From NCBI GenBank assembly GCA_031274985.1, contig JAISPK010000133.1, forward strand, positions 1 through 15,482: DNA of 15,482 nucleotides. The letters are read 5' to 3'. Shown piece after piece: positions 13,583 through 15,482 of this stretch. The DNA comes from Coriobacteriales bacterium (GTDB lineage Bacteria > Actinomycetota > Coriobacteriia > Coriobacteriales > UBA8131). The position numbers and the translations under genes were made by a program. The notes under the pieces are model-generated. The model did not search any database, had not been told where the DNA came from, and saw only the letters and a program-made list of their open reading frames with translations. Every line of letters begins with the position of its first letter. The first letter of the stretch is position 1.

Positions 13583-13616
13583 CGAGTCCCGTCTGCCGCT
13601 CCAGTTTTTCTTTTTT
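13583..13616 (+). other. Right copy of the tRNA-Gly 3' end (attR-like) followed by a T-run
   Basis: Bases 13583-13605 repeat 13389-13411 exactly. They are followed by T5-C-T6 (13605-13616), which looks like the original terminator of tRNA-Gly, now separated from the tRNA by 194 bp. A decayed second tRNA gene is the alternative, but no acceptor 5' half, D-arm or anticodon arm precedes it. Confidence 0.6.
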
Positions 13617-13697
13617 CACTGCAAAACGAGCTGCATAGAGCATCGGCATCTTATGCCTTCTCTACTCACGCCTTCTTGCACGAAATATCAGCTTTAA

Positions 13698-13815
13698 TGT
13701 ACGGGAATCGTCGCTGTGTACGATTTTCAGCTTATTAATTGCATTTTTGCCCGCTTCACGGGAGATTTGAGGTCAAAAAGGCCCAATAATCGTACACAGC
13801 GACGTTTCTCGTACA
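13698..13815. repeat. 28-bp inverted repeat with TCGTACACA sites before the nuclease-like gene
   Basis: Arms at 13698-13725 and 13788-13815 match in inverted orientation with two mismatches; the 17 bases next to the centre are perfect. TCGTACACA occurs at 13790-13798 and 13809-13817 (19 bp apart), and inverted at 13715-13723. The 62-bp centre carries a small CCCG-CTTCA-CGGG hairpin. The last site touches the candidate -10 box, so these may be operators; alternatively the arms are ends of a small inserted element. Confidence 0.7.
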
Positions 13816-13818
13816 CAA

Positions 13819-13824
13819 TATGAT
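13819..13824 (+). promoter_or_regulatory. Candidate -10 box of the nuclease-like gene
   Basis: TATGAT matches five of six consensus bases and lies 12 bp before the ATG. Initiation near 13830 would leave a leader of about five bases, which fits the absence of a ribosome site. Confidence 0.4.
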
Positions 13825-13835
13825 ATATTTGCTGC

Positions 13836-14801
13836 ATGGAATGGGTTTTGTCACATGAATCTGCTCTTGAGTTTTGGCGTGTTGCCGAAGCCAGACACTC
13901 GCTGTCCGGAAAAGTAAGTAGAGCAAAGAGCTTGCCGGTGCGTCCTTTCGATTTGAGTGGCGTGCACAGAGAGAATCCTTTGGGACTGACCCTGCCCTTT
14001 CATATACTTGTTGGCAGTGGTAATGTTCGCAGGACTTCAGAATCCCTGCGTTTCCACGTATGCTCCAGGGAGTATCCAGGTGGAAGTTTCATGGAATATC
14101 CCTCGGGTTTGGTGGTCAGCTCTCCAGAACTGTGTTTTCTCCAGATAGCCTCTTTATTATCACTGGAGGAACTGATAATGCTTGGCTTTGAGCTTTGTGG
14201 GTCTTACCGCATTGGCAACAGAAAAGAACCGTCTAAAGGTTTCAGGGAAGACTCGCCTTTGACCAGCGTTGCAAAACTTAAAGGCTATCTTATAAGAGCA
14301 CCCAGAATAAAGGGGAAGGTTTTGGCGTGCCAGGCTCTGCAGTTCATTGCTAACCATTCAGCCTCGCCTCGAGAGACCGTCCTTGCGATGCTGCTGACCT
14401 TACCCTACAGACTTGGCGGATATGGATTTCCCATGCCTGTGCTTAACCTGACTATCGATGTGCCTATAAGCGGCAAGAAGACTTCCCCTGTGAAAGAGCG
14501 GAGATGCGATCTTTTCTGGCAAAAGGAGCAGGTGGCTGTCGAGTATGACAGCAACGCCTTTCATGCAAATGAGGACAGGATTGCAGAAGACGCGATCCGA
14601 AGAAATGCACTGATTGCTGCCGGGATCACAGTAATCGTCGCATCCAATAAACACATCAAAGATGCCAGAGAGTTGCGGGTTCTTGCGGGACTCCTGGAAA
14701 AGCTGCTCAAAAAACGCCTGAGTATCAGGGACAAGAAGTTTATTGCTCGGCAAAGAACACTTCGCGCGAGTATCCTGTTAAAAGCGCCTCTTGAAGAATA
14801 A
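13836..14801 (+). CDS. Putative Vsr/DUF559-like endonuclease-fold protein
   Basis: A 321-residue protein without signal peptide or membrane segment. The C-terminal half resembles the very-short-patch-repair/DUF559 branch of the PD-(D/E)XK fold: ASPRETVLAML with Glu180, a Gly-Phe-Pro-x-Pro stretch near 197-201, RRCDLFW with Asp225, VAVEYDSNAFH with Glu236 and His243, then DAIRRNALIAAGITVIV at 252-268. The N-terminal half (about 1-130), with SSPELCFLQIASLLS at 95-109, recalls the C-terminal part of AbiEi-type proteins. Function is unknown; nicking DNA or acting in defence or toxin-antitoxin control is inference. No ribosome site is visible. Its AT-richer, less biased codon use and its position after a duplicated tRNA end suggest it was acquired. 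Confidence 0.72.
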   Translation: MEWVLSHESALEFWRVAEARHSLSGKVSRAKSLPVRPFDLSGVHRENPLGLTLPFHILVGSGNVRRTSESLRFHVCSREYPGGSFMEYPSGLVVSSPELCFLQIASLLSLEELIMLGFELCGSYRIGNRKEPSKGFREDSPLTSVAKLKGYLIRAPRIKGKVLACQALQFIANHSASPRETVLAMLLTLPYRLGGYGFPMPVLNLTIDVPISGKKTSPVKERRCDLFWQKEQVAVEYDSNAFHANEDRIAEDAIRRNALIAAGITVIVASNKHIKDARELRVLAGLLEKLLKKRLSIRDKKFIARQRTLRASILLKAPLEE

Positions 14802-14820
14802 ACGGCTATCTAATGGGTGG

Positions 14821-14843
14821 AAAGCGTTAATAAGCAATGCTTT
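14821..14843. terminator. Short hairpin after the nuclease-like gene
   Basis: AAAGCGTT and AATGCTTT pair over an AATAAGC loop (one G-T wobble), 20 bp past the stop. There is no T-run, so terminator function is doubtful. Confidence 0.3.
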
Positions 14844-14852
14844 CAGTCCAAG

Positions 14853-14908
14853 CCTGCCTGTCAGGGGGACGTCCCCTTTGGTCCTGCTCCATCCCCCGGA
14901 CAGACAGG
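14853..14908. repeat. Imperfect palindrome with GGGGACGTCCCC core
   Basis: A 17-bp arm at 14853-14869 starting CCTGCCTGTC pairs with 14892-14908 ending GACAGACAGG, with two mismatches. The palindrome GGGGACGTCCCC sits at 14865-14876. The GGGGACGT core is shared with the repeat at 970-1056, which suggests one family of dispersed repeats. Confidence 0.65.
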
Positions 14909-15021
14909 TCATCCGTTGCTTCGGAAGCCTATAAAAGTTATTCTTTTCATTGGTGAAATATGTGTTAGATTACAACAGTGAGGGACTATTAATCCGACAC
15001 TGCCTTCTGGAAGGAAAAGAG

Positions 15022-15482
15022 ATGAAAATGAGTTGGGAGAAGTTCCTGGCAGTCGCTTTAGCGTTGGCAATCCTGCCGTTGACACTGGGTGGGGCGATAC
15101 CGATGCCGTCTGGCACGACAACCCAAGCGGAATATATCTCAGAAGCAAGCGGTGAAGCACTCGGTTTGCTCAGCGACTCGGACGATCCGGTAGCGCCGGG
15201 CGTTACGGAAGAGCCCGAAGCGCTTGACCCACTGGAAGGCGATGCGAAAGACCTTGCGCCGCTGGGGACCACCGATGACCTTGTACCACTGGGAGACCTT
15301 GTCCCAACTTCATGGACTGATGTCCAGAGCCTTGTCACCGCCGCACAAAACGGCGATGTGCTCAAGTTGGGCGGGCTTTCCACTCCCCTCGCCAATCAGA
15401 CTATCACCATCCCTGCTGGGCTGACATTGACCATCGACGGTGGTGGTACGAACTTTACCAATTATGTCGCCTTCATCTGTGC
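15022..15482 (+). CDS. Secreted protein, probable beta-helix domain (3' partial)
   Basis: 153 codons are visible before the window ends. A GGAAGG ribosome site lies seven bases before ATG 15022. MKMSWEK and a hydrophobic stretch (about 8-26) form a signal peptide. Residues about 35-95 are acidic and proline-rich, a probable stalk or propeptide, with DLAPLG, DLVPLG and DLVP forming a loose repeat. From about 96, WTDVQSLVTAAQNGDVLKLGG and then ITIPAGLTLTIDGGG read like the first turns of a right-handed parallel beta-helix, as in pectate-lyase-like and polymorphic surface proteins. Whether it ends in a sorting signal for the sortase encoded earlier cannot be seen. Confidence 0.75.
   Translation, partial: MKMSWEKFLAVALALAILPLTLGGAIPMPSGTTTQAEYISEASGEALGLLSDSDDPVAPGVTEEPEALDPLEGDAKDLAPLGTTDDLVPLGDLVPTSWTDVQSLVTAAQNGDVLKLGGLSTPLANQTITIPAGLTLTIDGGGTNFTNYVAFIC

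Noticed and set aside
13583..13616. Second functional tRNA-Gly
   Set aside because: Only the sequence from the T-loop to CCA is present; the 5' acceptor strand, D-arm and anticodon arm are missing.
13377..13697. Plus-strand reading frame through the tRNA 3' end and palindromes
   Set aside because: It starts inside the tRNA and runs through hairpins; composition is Arg/Ala-rich as expected from palindromic GC-rich DNA, with no ribosome site.

Overview
The window looks like chromosomal DNA from a Gram-positive actinobacterium, most plausibly a member of the Coriobacteriia. The pointers are a class B sortase, two lipoprotein solute-binding proteins, a DivIC-Ppx gene pair, a long-form hibernation factor and mid-range GC content. 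This placement rests on gene content and style; no database search was possible. Nearly all housekeeping genes between 1064 and 13073 lie on the minus strand. Both window edges carry plus-strand cell-surface genes that are cut off by the window boundary.

Layout. 1-945 (+): the C-terminus of a surface protein with a sorting-signal-like end, overlapping the gene for a class B sortase. 970-1056: a 38-bp perfect inverted repeat between convergent genes. 1064-3075 (-): hpf, divIC-like and ppx-like genes, tightly packed. 3143-7372 (-): a polar amino acid ABC importer with two lipoprotein binding proteins, a permease carrying an extra extracytoplasmic domain, and an ATPase. 7373-7671: a leader of about 300 nt. 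7672-8400 (-): comF. 8538-10252 (-): a HEAT-like gene overlapping an isocitrate dehydrogenase gene. 10326-10400 (-): tRNA-Val(CAC). 10485-13073 (-): leuS. 13334-13409 (+): tRNA-Gly(TCC). 13836-14801 (+): a Vsr/DUF559-like putative nuclease. 15022-end (+): the start of a secreted, probably beta-helical protein.

How genes work together. The sortase probably anchors the protein encoded just upstream. The ABC genes form one importer whose two binding proteins may widen its ligand range. hpf, divIC and ppx form a short run linked to growth state and division.

The least ordinary region is 13334-13835. The last 23 bases of the tRNA-Gly region are repeated 194 bp downstream, as left by site-specific integration into a tRNA gene. 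The bases in between are almost entirely nested palindromes plus an inverted copy of the tRNA T-arm. Downstream, a 28-bp inverted repeat containing TCGTACACA sites lies directly before the putative nuclease gene. This is the best candidate for an undescribed small element or regulated defence-like locus, but that reading is inference.
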